Positions 36,666-47,863 of a DNA stretch of 64,000 nt are shown here, one piece after another. Below the pieces are notes generated by a model. It did not search any database, was not told where the DNA came from, and was given only the letters and a program-made list of their open reading frames with translations. How positions within the stretch are numbered: position 1 is the stretch's first letter; every line of letters starts with the position of its first letter. The translations under genes were made by a program, and so were the position numbers. This DNA comes from Sipunculus nudus (Eukaryota > Annelida > Sipuncula > Golfingiida > Sipunculidae), in contig CM049307.1 in NCBI GenBank assembly GCA_026874595.1, forward strand, positions 55,201,870-55,265,869, given 5' to 3'.

Positions 36666-38711
36666 TGAGAGAGAGAGAGAGAGAGAGAGGCCTTTTAGTG
36701 AATAATGAGACTGCCACCGGGCAGATGTTTGACGTGGCTATACATAGATGGCGCCACCGTTCGGAGAAGTTGCTGAAGGAGTAACTAAAAGATACAAACC
36801 AGATTTTTTTTTAATTTTTGGGAAAAAAATATATAAATAAAAATATTATTCATTTATTTAAATCTCTAAACTTATCAAAGGTGTCACACGCGCTTTAAAA
36901 AACGCCTTCTGTTAAAAGGTTTATGTAGAATGTTTTATAAACTTTATTTATTTACATGGATTGTACTACTAGTTAATATAACTAATACGAGGCACTCTCC
37001 ATGGCTCAGATGTTGGCGCTCGGTAGTTGGTAAGGGTGGAGGAAACCGGAGGGCCCGGAGAAAACCACCGACCTTGGTCGGGTCACTACAACCCACTCTC
37101 GTAGCCACACCGAGGATCGAACCCGGGTGGCCAGCGGAGAAGGCCAAGCGTTTTACAGCTCAGCTGTCCAGGCCCTTAATGTTTTGTAGAATGTTTTCAA
37201 GCCCAGTGCCTCTTTTTAATCAATCCGGCTTTTTTTCTGCTATAATGAATGCTACAATCTTGGAAGAATAAAGAATTGACACTAAAACTGTGTAATCCTT
37301 TTTTCAGATTTCGTTCCTGTGTTTCTGGGTGATTGAGAAAGGTACGGTCCTATTTATTTCTAGTGGCAGAACCAAGAGTAAGTTCGAGAAGAAGGGCTAC
37401 GTTAAGATCTTGGGCCAACAACCCCTCATAGACTTAGTAAGGAAACATCCAAACATAAAAACACTTCGCTATTCGTTCCGTACCCCTTACTATGTGAAGC
37501 ACATCGTAAAGAATCCAGGTTGGGGATCCGTGACGGGGCGTTTTGTGAGTATTGATAAGTTTGGAATAAAGTTCAATCAGATGTCAATCCGGTACAGGTT
37601 TTCGATGTAAAATATTATGGACACTGTGTGGTTACCGCCTTGCCTCATGACAAAACATTCGTCCAGTGGATATGAAAAAATCATACAAAATCCTTTCGAA
37701 ACAATCTTTTAATGAGTGTGTCATTCAGTTTGATCATTGACCATGCCATGGACCTGTATCCTTACCTACGCCATAAGTTGTCTACGGGTCTTCATTTTGG
37801 TCTCGTTGTTGAATATGTGCCCTATATTGCAACAACAATGTCGTTTTACTACACAACGTCTCTTTCCCCGTTTGTAAAATATCATGGCAAAATATGAAAC
37901 TGTAAATAATTTAACATTATGCTCATCTAGTATGAGGGTATTGTTCCTCTCCCCATTCTAGTATAACGCCGATATAATCCGACAAATTAAGCAAATGAGA
38001 GGTTACTAGAGGCGTCCATGATTGCTTGATTGGTTGCCGTTTGTTGTGACGAAAAGGTGTTAAATACTACCAAGTATAAATACATTTTTGACGATGCATT
38101 TGCTCCACCCTTAGGTTATTCCTATTACGCCGATTCCGTTTGTATGAATCATGACTTTTTTTCTTCTGCAGATGTATATTGAAATCCACGTAACTGCTAT
38201 GAAGGGAAGGATGGCCACCACACAACACCTTGTTTCTGCAAAGGACGTGTTATCTCGTCCTGATCGCGGAACGCTCCGTATAGGTAGTGACCCTGGAAAT
38301 ATGATTTTATGTCGCTCTCCGATGGTTACACCGATCCTAGCTACATGGGAAAACATCGCCGATGTTGTTGAGGAATATCCGGTTTACGTCACAATGAATG
38401 ACGTCAATGACTGCACCGCTCTGAGTACTTCCGGTCAGTATAGAATAAAAGATGACATCTGTTTATTCATCTCCTTTGCCGGCGACCAGTCTGGGGCATT
38501 CCAGCAGCACTTCCAGCATCACGTGACCTCAGCAGCGAAACGACACCCCGACCAGATGACGTCATTTTTTATTAAGCTTTACATACCATTCAGTCTGATG
38601 GGAGCAGATATCAAAAGTATCCTGGAAGAAACTGGCGATATACTGAAACTAAACGAATATATTTCCGTAGAGGTAAAACTTGCTGTTGGGAATATACAGC
38701 ACAAACTCTAA
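36410..38711 (+). CDS. NAT16-like N-acetyltransferase (histidine N-acetyltransferase family), 3 exons
   Basis: Exons 36410-36583, 37308-37544 and 38172-38711 give 316 residues; both introns are phase 0. Splice sites are ATA|gtaagt...ttttcag|ATT and TTT|gtgagt...ctgcag|ATG. Exon 1 carries the family signature 'IYDGMDYLPDNY' (vertebrate NAT16: IYGGLDYLPSRY), followed by 'YPYVLEKDGDI'. Exon 2 gives the central GNAT strands ('VIEKGTVLFISSGRT') and 'RKHPNIKTLRY', matching the R-x-HP-x-V/I-K segment of NAT16. Exon 3 is the family-specific C-terminal domain. NAT16 makes N-alpha-acetylhistidine from acetyl-CoA in vertebrates; the substrate here is unknown. The usual acetyl-CoA loop R-x2-G-x-A is replaced by E-K-K-G-Y-V. 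An in-frame ATG at 36344 could extend the N-terminus, but 36410 has the 'aaaATGtc' context kept in the other copies. An SINE and a TA/GA tract sit in intron 1. Confidence 0.82.
36601..36690. repeat. (TA)n-(GA)n compound microsatellite in NAT intron 1
   Basis: A TA tract (about 36610-36664) runs into a GA tract (about 36667-36690). It starts 17 bases after the exon-1 donor. A single open frame that reads through exon 1 and this tract is an artefact of ignoring the splice site. Confidence 0.9.
36985..37175 (-). mobile_element. tRNA-derived SINE in NAT intron 1
   Basis: On the minus strand the segment begins with a tRNA-like head containing 'CAGCTGAGCTGT' (A-box-like) and GGGTTCGATCC (B box). 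A body follows with 'TTCTCCGGGCCC' and 'CCGGTTTCCTCC'. It is GC-rich in an AT-rich intron. No flanking target duplication was confirmed. Confidence 0.6.
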
Positions 38712-39814
38712 TATATGAACCATCAGGACCACTCTTATTCTGCTGCTCCAGCCATCAGTGTATGCAAAGCGGTTTACACGTATACCGTCATCTTATATTA
38801 TTCCTAGAACTCTTAGAGCTATCAGTGGTGTTTTCATATTCGTAACATACTGGGATCTAAAATGCTTTTTTTTATCAAACTGATTATCGATAGTGGCTGG
38901 CTTCTTATGGTGTTACTCATTTGTAAAATTAAGAAAATGCACACACATGCCTTCTTTTGATGGAGAGATACCTAATACATCCTCCCTCGAATACCATGTC
39001 TATAAATACTGTTCTGAGACCTTGACATTTTCTGTTTAGTTTGTGTATCATCATCTCAAGTTTCATGTACTTTGATTTGATTAATCCGTTTTCTTTTATA
39101 TTGGCAATTCTTTAACAAATGTGTGGATGTATATGTAATCTTTAAATCTCTCAGGTCTTAAGGTAATTACTTGGATTCTAAAATGAACATTACTTAACCA
39201 AATAAGATTAAATTATTTAGAGTGATATGTAAAAGAAAAATTATGTTCAACGAATCCGGTTATAAAAGTTGGACAAGATTGTGAATTATTTTTTGCGTGA
39301 TACGCTAGGAGCACTGATACATGAACCTTTCACTTAACATTTTTATTCATTTGGTCTCGCATGTATTACACTCTGGTATAAATACCTCGATTATTTTTAT
39401 GATATTCAAACAAAAGCTTTTGGGGGTGAAAGCACATAAACATTGCAGAGTAGTAAGGCTTTATACTAATGTTTGTTAATTTTTGCCTTTGTATATGTTA
39501 CATAAGCAATATATGGTACTCAGTAACAGTTTATTTAAACCTGGGTAATATTTATGAAATAGCTTTGTGGATAAACTAGAATGGTCGATAATGTTGCAGA
39601 ATTTTTTCAGTCTAATTACACTAGCCTTCAGTGTACGTCCTGCCCTAATTGTATCTTTTGTGAACATGAGGTATAATTCTTGAATGGTTAACTCTTATCG
39701 TATGAATCTTGCTGGAGGACGCCCTTACCTGTTTCATGTAAATAATGCTCTCTATACTGTAACTCATCCATTTACTCCTACTAGATGCCTTGTTAACTTA
39801 TGTTTCCCTAATCT

Positions 39815-39870
<56 letters not shown>

Positions 39871-41600
39871 ACAATCTCTTGGGCATCCTAAAAGCGAAAA
39901 TCCATACAAAAGGCCAGATCACTCATGTGGAGAGATTTAAATTACATCCAGAAAGAAACATTACCTTAGAAGTTTAAACTGCTGCTGCAGACTAATGGTG
40001 TCACCTGCAATATATGTTACAATATTTTACTTGTTTTTATGAGAGAAACAGCCATTGGTCTAAACTTTTACAAGGCACAATTCCTAACCACAAAGTTTAA
40101 TCTTCACAGAATGAACGGATCTGGTATGTCCTCTGTGAAAATCTAAATGAAGGGCAATTAGATTTAAACTTTTTCTTACTTAAAGGAACAAAACAAAAAT
40201 TTCAGCACTTTTTCAACAAATATCAACATTCCATTTTAACATCAACAGATATTCCGCAGGCCTGAACAGTTTATTCGAAGAGACGGACTTTGCAGTAGCT
40301 AAGAAGCAGGGGATTAACCTGTGGAGTTCATTATATTTTTCTAACATACTGTAAGTGGTTCATTTTACTTGGAAAATCAATACATAGTTACCTTGAGATA
40401 ACATGTGGTATGACCTCAAATAATATGTCATCAGTTGAGCGTCACAGCAGCCCACGGGTCAAAAGTTTAGTAAGGCCAGCTCTCTTGCACACTTAATCAA
40501 TCCACCGTTAAGGTTATGTTGCATTTAGCTGGAATTGTGACAGTAAAATATTATGTTTGCTCCCCTCTTTGCACTGTGGGCCTGCAGATTTTGAAGCACA
40601 CAAACCCACAAACCTGCCGGGTCCTACTCTTGTGAGCCGATTTTGCTGAGTGTGAATAGAACGGACTCACAACATACCGGACCTGGGACTACTCACGACA
40701 AGCAAGTCCTGAAATATAAAAAAAAGGACTGGGTCTAGAGCTGTCTCTGGCTAGCAGTGTGGTTTGATATACTAGCTATAAAGAGAATAAAATGTCAAGC
40801 AAATATGTTCTTTGAGCGTACATGATACAAGATTTATATGATGCAAGATTTATTTCATACTGCTACATAAATTTTCCTTGCGGGTGATATCATAAAACGT
40901 GGTGCTGAGTGAAGAAGAGACATAGTATTATAATAGTAGTAAGAATTTAAAAAAAATGAAAATAGGTCATTATATTGTGTCTAATCGCTTTCGGTACATA
41001 TGAACTTGAGTGTCTGTTTAAGAGACTGAAGAATCTTGCCTGACCTTAACTAGAGAATGTAACCACTGAGCAAGTTTTTACCTTCAATCATTCTTTTCAT
41101 CAGATCCATTACTTTATTTTCATAAATATTATTTATGTCAAATTAAAATCAATAGCCTTTTCTGCTATTTTTCTAATCGGTTCAATTTTCATTTTGTTTT
41201 TAATGGTCAGATTTCTCCACCAGCATATCAACGAATAATATATTACACTCTGGACTATCGTAAAATTGAATAAACCAAAAAGAACATCCATTTTAAACGA
41301 TTTCAATCTCCTTAGAAAGTATAAACGTCGCTGCCCTTTTCGGTATACAGTGTTTGCATTAGTACTCCATTTAAGCCTATCATCTAGTTCTACCCATAAG
41401 TATTTATGCTATTATGGAATTTATAATTTCTTCTTTTGTTCCATCAATAGATACCGATATTGACGAGTTGATGACACAGGCAGAGTATACCTTCGTGTAT
41501 CTAACACCAGTACTAGGCAGTCACTGTCGATATATAGTTTAACAAATAGTAATTTCGATCCTAGTTTTATTAATCCGTTTCTTAAGGGATACAAGTGCAG
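38712..41600 (+). other. NAT downstream flank, copy D
   Basis: Noncoding. 38712-39790 aligns with the flanks at 4050-5430 and, in part, 25850-26480; 40010-40190 and 41495-41560 align with copy C. It contains a (TA)n tract at 39820-39868. The open frames at 39684-39869 and 41266-41463 are not shared between copies. Confidence 0.55.
39820..39868. repeat. (TA)n microsatellite
   Basis: About 49 bases of uninterrupted TA. Confidence 0.95.
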
Positions 41601-42400
41601 CAAGGAACTAATGTCCATGTCTGAGTACACGCTCATGTATATTTATGTTTGATAACAGTAGCGTTCTACACATTACATATGTATAAGTATAATAAGTGGA
41701 AAAACAGTATGGAAATAGTAAAATTATAGCAAATAGCTCATATAAAACTGGAAAGGGTAATAAATTACCAAATGTTTAAAGAAAGCCTCTCTGCAGATTA
41801 ACTAAAGGACCATTTATATTTTTTCCCGATTCAGTAATTAGTAGTAAACCGCAGGCTGCGGCATATCTTGGCCATCATTTTCCCCGATAAGACGATTATT
41901 TTTTATGACAGTTACGAATATAAGAGAAAAACAAACGAATGGTATTAAGGTGTTCTTCCGAATAGCATTTGTTAGATTTTAAACCTCATTTGCTTTTATG
42001 CACCAATAAAACATTTAGCGGGGCCAACAGAACAGATCGAATGTGCTAAACTCCAAATACCTGAAAATATATTCTTAAATGAATGCACATTATTATGCAC
42101 GCCAGGGGTCTAATTGCTACAATTGTTACAAATGTTACGTGAGTACACGCTTGTGCACAAGGCTCGAGAGAAGAATCGAGAGGGAATACCATATAGGCAT
42201 TATCTTCTCCAAGATGAGATTTGCTGTGTGATTTTCATAATGACTGATATTATCCAAAGTTAATATATGCGGATACTATGTTTTTGACCTGGTTCCGCCA
42301 ACGCCGTCTCCTCCTTCTCCTCCGCGTCCGCGTTCGTTTTCAGAGTACCCATCATTCAGAAAAACCCGGCTTATTTATTCGCTCACCTGTGTAGTTGTGC
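41600..42400. other. Noncoding stretch
   Basis: No gene or defined repeat seen. Confidence 0.35.
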
Positions 42401-42404
42401 CTAA

Positions 42405-42870
42405 CAAAGACTGGTGGCGCCGCCCGCATTCATTATTGTGTATTATTTATGTGAGTGTTTTTATATCTCAGGAATGGTTCAATGTATTGAGCAGAAATTT
42501 TGCCCGTCCATAGATCTTAATTATCTCCATCTCGTACTCAAATTTGGTGCGCCATCCACAATGAATTTTGCGTGGCGTCCATCCGTTTGCTATCTGTTCG
42601 TCTCAGTGATTGGTTTAACGTATATGACTGAAACTGTGCATGTCCATAGATCTTGGATACTTCTATCTCTTATTCAAGACTGGTGGCGTCATCTGCGATT
42701 TGTTTTCCTGTAGCGTCCATCCGTACGTTTGATTTAGGTGAAAATTGCTCATATATCAGGAGTGGTTCAATGTATGGGTCTGAAATGTTGCATGTACATC
42801 CATCTTGAAAAGTTTTCTCGGACACCAGACAGGTGGCGCCAACTACGTTCCCTTTTTGCAGAATACGTTT
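42405..42870 (-). repeat. ~140-bp tandem repeat with 'ggtggcgcc' core, inverted array
   Basis: About three and a half units of roughly 140 bp. Each contains 'tggtggcgyc', 'gcgtccatccgt', 'caggartggttcaatgta' and 'tgcatgtccatagatctt'. It is the reverse complement of the array at 50440-51040. Open frames here (42414-42713 and neighbours) come from the repeat. Confidence 0.75.
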
Positions 42871-43129
42871 ATGCAATTTCTCAGGAGCGAATAACAAAAG
42901 GCAAAATTGATAGCTTATACGTGTACGGCGCCTTGGTTAAATACACGTGCCCAAATGTATGTGCTTCAGATACGAATGTGATAAAATAAAATAAAGGGTG
43001 TCAGTATGGGGTGTTTATATTTAGTCACTCAGTCTTTTTACTCAATACGTTGCACGCCGTTTAAGGACGGCTCACTTTCCCAATCAGTCTAACGAGACTA
43101 TTCTTATGGTTTATTGTGTAATCTGCTGA

Positions 43130-43345
43130 TCAGATCCAGATTCCAGAAATACAAAAGGAAAATTTATGTGCACTATCTGGACCACCTGTCCACAGTGTGA
43201 CTGAGACACAAGTTTCTTCCAGCACCCTTCAGATATAGTAAATGTCAACATTCTTTGCCAACACATTTATTTAAGCTTTCAAAATGTCAAGTGTATCTGA
43301 AGTTAGCTACGAAATAACTACCTTAAAATTAAAAAAAACGTTAAA
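43130..43345 (+). pseudogene. NAT16-like exon-1 remnant
   Basis: An ATG at 43284 in 'caaaATGtc' context starts 'MSSVSEVSYEITTLKLK', which resembles the NAT exon-1 start MSDEPNVSYRIATLDDK. It then runs into poly-A and loses the homology. The 5' flank from 43130 resembles 24520-24681 and 36270-36409. No exon 2 or 3 follows before the second intact gene 1.5 kb on. Confidence 0.65.
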
Positions 43346-43539
43346 GTTGTAGGTTTTAAATTCCCTTGCCAGTAACAGGCACAGAAGACTTTACAATTGA
43401 ACTTCCCGGTGGCAGCGTCCATGGAACGCTACATAGCCTACACATGGTTTTGAGGTCGATAAGGGCCCGCCATACACAGATGGTACTAAATGCTTAATGC
43501 TGGGTAGACACTGGTGTGCTGAGTCCTTGACAAAGAGTC

Positions 43540-43635
43540 TTAGCGAAGAGTTGAGAGGCTATGGGATTCAACCCCATTACCGCTTTATCACAAGTCCGGC
43601 ACCTTAGCCATTACAGCTCCATGCTCCACGCTCAT
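43540..43635 (-). mobile_element. Decayed tRNA-derived SINE head
   Basis: The minus strand shows 'TGGCTAAGGTGCCGGAC' (A-box-like) and GGTTGAATCCC (B box with one change) at tRNA-like spacing. No defined body or ends. Confidence 0.4.
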
Positions 43636-43640
43636 AACAC

Positions 43641-43780
43641 AAGGTGACGAAAAAGACCTGAAATATATGTCATTGATGAGCAAGCCGAGTGAGATTACGT
43701 TCAGACACACCGAGCACTGTCCGTCCCGGAAGGCCGAGAAGCTGGGCACCATTGGACCGATCATTTTTCTTATCAATGAT
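43641..43780 (+). pseudogene. Stray HDHD5-like exon
   Basis: The plus-strand peptide 'LMSKPSEITFRHTEHCPSRK' matches the HDHD5 exon at 55389-55531 (minus strand; VGKPSEITFRYAEHCLSRE). At nucleotide level 'agcaagccgagtgagattac' is kept in both. A one-base deletion near 43650 shifts the first codons. The catalytic G-K-P-S lysine motif has become S-K-P-S. The homology stops around 43775, before the donor site, and no neighbouring HDHD5 exon is present. It is a partial, opposite-strand duplicate about 11.6 kb from the parent exon. Confidence 0.8.
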
Positions 43781-43904
43781 ATTTATATATTTTTTTATCA
43801 GAGTAATATGATAAATACAGTTGAGTATGTTATATGTATGAAAGAAACTTGTTCAACTTTGTTTGTCCAACATCAATGAACAATCCCTTAAGAAACGGAT
43901 AATA

Positions 43905-44110
43905 GCAGGGAGTGCTGCAGACCCAATATGTACTAATTGCTAGGGCACGAAATCACACCCCTGCTTGCATGAACTGCAAGGACATGAAAGCAAACCTTCC
44001 AGCAGCAGACATGAATGCACAACTTTCTGCACTACCTCGATTAGGTGAGAAGGCTTACCTCACTGCACTAAAGGCTGCATGTACACCTTCGCAAATCTCC
44101 ATTAAACTGG
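43905..44110 (+). repeat. Degenerate ~40-bp repeat related to 5940-6240
   Basis: 'tgtactaattgctagggcac' and related words recur at about 38-45 bp, resembling the arrays in the tandem blocks. An open frame at 43912-44205 crosses it and is judged not coding. Confidence 0.5.
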
Positions 44111-44189
44111 AACGAGTACCAGCAAATACATTGTCAGCTAGGTTTTATATATCACTGAAATATTCAATGGCAGTGTCAATATTCGCTAG

Positions 44190-44844
44190 TTACCAAATTG
44201 TCTAAATTGTCAACAGCTCAATATTTTTTTTGGTTGCTAATCCCTGAAAATAAACACACTGAAAATGTTATTAAAGTTGGCTGCCGGCAGTACAATGTTT
44301 CGTCGTTAGGCAATTCAAAATTTCTCGTGGCGGTTTCCACAAACCTGCATACACGTTTTAGGTGCAGGGGCTCGGGTAGAACCCTGATTAACAGTCTTAA
44401 ACAATATATTCATATGGAAGATTTATGGGCAATGTCTTATCAGCTGGTCCGATTCAAAGTGTTATTCAAAGAGAACATAAGGTATAATAAAACAGAGGGT
44501 AGATACTCTTGTGTGTGCGTTTATGGGGCACGAGACAACAGCTTCGAACAACGCAAAACCGAAAGTCACCTTACCCTGAAAATCAATTGCACTGAAAATG
44601 TTCATGAACGCTGGCTGTTATCGCAATAACAGAATTTATCTCTAAGATTTATTGGCTATGTGTTATCAGCGGGTCCGATCAGTAGTCGACGTGGCAAAAA
44701 GTATTACCAGGTTAAAAAAGGTATTGCAAAGTCTAGGTTCTTTAACATTTTTGTATGTTGGTCAAGAGATTTCTTACAGCGTATGAGTGATACTGCTCAA
44801 GTTTTCAAACTCACATTGTTTGTGCCTTCCTTAATATTAGTAAA
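44190..44844. other. Upstream region of the second NAT gene
   Basis: No gene supported. 'gatttatgggcaatgtctta' near 44419 and a similar string near 44647 form an imperfect direct repeat. From about 44770 the sequence resembles the 5' flank of the NAT gene at 36410. Confidence 0.45.
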
Positions 44845-46128
44845 ATGAGTGTATCCGGTGTTATTTACAGACTGGCCACTCCTGATGATAAGCAAGGAAT
44901 ATTGCGTATCAGGGACAACATATATGATGGTATGGACTACTTGCCGGACAAATTTGAAGACATGATGAAAGATTCAACTTGTTATCCCTACGTCACGGAA
45001 ATTGAGGGCGAGATAGTAAGTGTTCATACGAGCATATTATTTCTAATGCGTCATACATGCTAGAGATATATGTGACGATGAATATATTAAAGCCTTGAAG
45101 TTTTCGGCATAAACGCATACGTTCCCCTTTCAGCCTGTTTATGGTTAGCTTAATCTATTTAATATTTGTTTGCTCCTGCCTAAGTTCGAATCAAGTACTC
45201 AGAAAATAAATGTCTCTCCCTTCGAATAAGCCAACACAGAAGTAATCTAAATGTATTACACCGTAAAGCATCATTATAACCGGCTAGTGACCTACCTCAT
45301 TTGTACAATGTATGTGACAGCATGCTTCATCACCTTGACTCGAGGTAACCTCCGTGAAAAGTTTTTATGCAGCACCTGTACCGGATATATAAGCTTATTT
45401 TTCGACAATCTGTTAGTAAACAGGGTATATATATGTGACCATGGTAATAAACTGAAAACTCTTCTTACCAAAGGCTGTCTATTACGCATGTGCAGAAGTT
45501 TAAAGCTTATTATTTATTGTTTAGCAGTATCGGGACCAATCCTTTGCATTTTGCAAAACATTTGATTTGCGCCTTATATTGTTTATGGACTTGATCTGAT
45601 TATGATTGCGGACATTTTAACGGGCTCCCACATCAACACATAGTACATCGTGGGGACAGGGCCTCTTGGCTTATTATTTTGTTTTTGTAATAAAGGTTCA
45701 AAAGATTATCTGTTATGATACATCTAAATACACGACATATGTGTGCCCTAAAAGGTTAAAAGTGTTCCATGTATTTAAAAATATTAGATGGCGGCCATTA
45801 TGCCTTTCAGATTTCTATGTGGTGCCCTTTATTGAAATTAAATACTAGTATATATATAAATGTATATTTTTTTCAGATTTCATTCATTTGTCACTGGGTG
45901 ATTGAGAAAGGTACAACGATTTTTGTTTCCAGTGCAAGAACTAAGGAACAGTTCGAGAAGAAGGGCTACCTTAGAGCCTTGGCCTACGACCCTCTTAAAG
46001 GAAATCCAAATATAAAGAGCTTTCGCTATGTGCTTGAAGAGCCGCACTATCTGAAGCAAATCCCAAAGAATCCTAGCTGGGGCTATTTTGTAAGTATATT
46101 TGGTGGTTTTCAGTACTTGAAAAAGATT

Positions 46129-46189
<61 letters not shown>

Positions 46190-47148
46190 ATATAATACTA
46201 TTAAAAAGAATTCGGTCCACCTTTCTTCGCAATGTTCTCTAAAACCGCGTTGCGTACGATACTGTGCGATACTTCATTTTAAAGTTATTGTTCCCGCAGT
46301 GTCCTCGCCGATATGAGAAGAAATAATTTTTAATGAACACATCATTTTGATTTTTGCATTATTTATGATCTGCATGGGGGTTCCCACCGAAAACAGCCGA
46401 ATTGCCTTCGGCAAAAACCGGATTGCCCGTACGGTCCAATGCAGCACAGGATTAAGGACTATATTGTGCAAATGAATAACCCATTGAGGGATTTAAGCAT
46501 GTTTGGTTTGACATTTGACCCATGCTCTGACCCACGTGCGTGGTCAGTAAATGTGAAAAACGCGTAACTCTCGCTTTATGAAAAGGAGGGCTTCTACCCA
46601 AGGGGATTAATGAGAAGACCTAATAAATGGTCCCCACTTCTGGAAAAGGGTTGGGATTGGGGCGGGGTTTCCAGGACTCAAAATCGGTCTGTTACGATTA
46701 AAAAACGGGTTCCGACTTCACTTGGGTCCGCTTCTTCTTCCAACGAAGAATATATATTTCCATATCTTTCTTTAGGAATAATTTCCTTCGTACATAAAGT
46801 TCATCGTTCGTGTCTTCTTCACATCAACCTATTCTTTAAACGTCCAACTTTAGTAACCAGTCAAAGATCATCGAAAACCTGTATGCCCCCGCGTCCCATC
46901 CTGGAAACATCATCAGTGACCAGTTCTCCAAGGTAAACATACCGGATTATGAATTTCTGCCGTGACCGCAGCGCCACAAATTTAATGCAAAAAAAAATAT
47001 GTGTACATATCTTATTATGACAATATCCCACTGAAAATCTTTATTTTCTTTTAACTTTTAGAATAAAAAACTGAGCCAAAATTCCTCATATTTGTTAATT
47101 AATCTCCCTAACCCTGGTAAAAGCCAGGTATATCGGGTACATCAGATA

Positions 47149-47200
<52 letters not shown>

Positions 47201-47808
47201 CAGATGGGCACTAGCAGAGCGCCTATTTCTACTAAGACAAATGAGTCTCGCTCTATTTGTTTTATTCGCTTGTGTTCCAAAGTTTTAAAATCCCCTTGCA
47301 ACAGAGGAGCAAATCGTTATTGATAAAAAAAATTGCAAGGCACAGACATCTACACTATCCTGCTAACCAGAAACAAAATGACAAACACACAGAAAGCTGC
47401 TACTGCTACTACTGTTTCTACTAGTAATAATAATTTTTAGTGCCGGGAGTCGTTTCAGGCATCGACATCAACTGATGATCGATTTTTAATTAACTTTTGG
47501 GAATCAGTTGTAATTTCATGATAAATCAGCAGAAAAATAGGTTCACCTCCAGGAGTTTGAAATTTCTGATCAAATGTAGACCCGTATACACTTTCAGTTG
47601 ATGTAAAGGCATAAATACTGGCTAATATATCTAATTACTCTATAACCTACAAGTGTTCGAATAATTTTTGATGAAAGTGTATTTTCTGTCATTATAAAGC
47701 CGAACCTTTGTGAAAGAGTCCGTAGTCTGTAATTGATCATGGCAATGTGAGATCGATCAACGGTCCCAATATTAATAATAGTGATGATAATAATAATAAT
47801 AATAATAG

Positions 47809-47863
<55 letters not shown>

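Noticed and set aside
36344-36784. Single open frame running from NAT exon 1 through the TA/GA tract
   Set aside because: It reads through a perfect gtaagt donor into a microsatellite; the spliced model matches the second paralogue exactly in phase.
44198-44629. 143-codon plus-strand open frame
   Set aside because: No recognised motif, overlaps an imperfect direct repeat, and has no counterpart in the other module copies.
46610-46936. 108-codon frame in NAT intron 2
   Set aside because: Lies partly within the dispersed repeat shared with 33240-33640; no homology.
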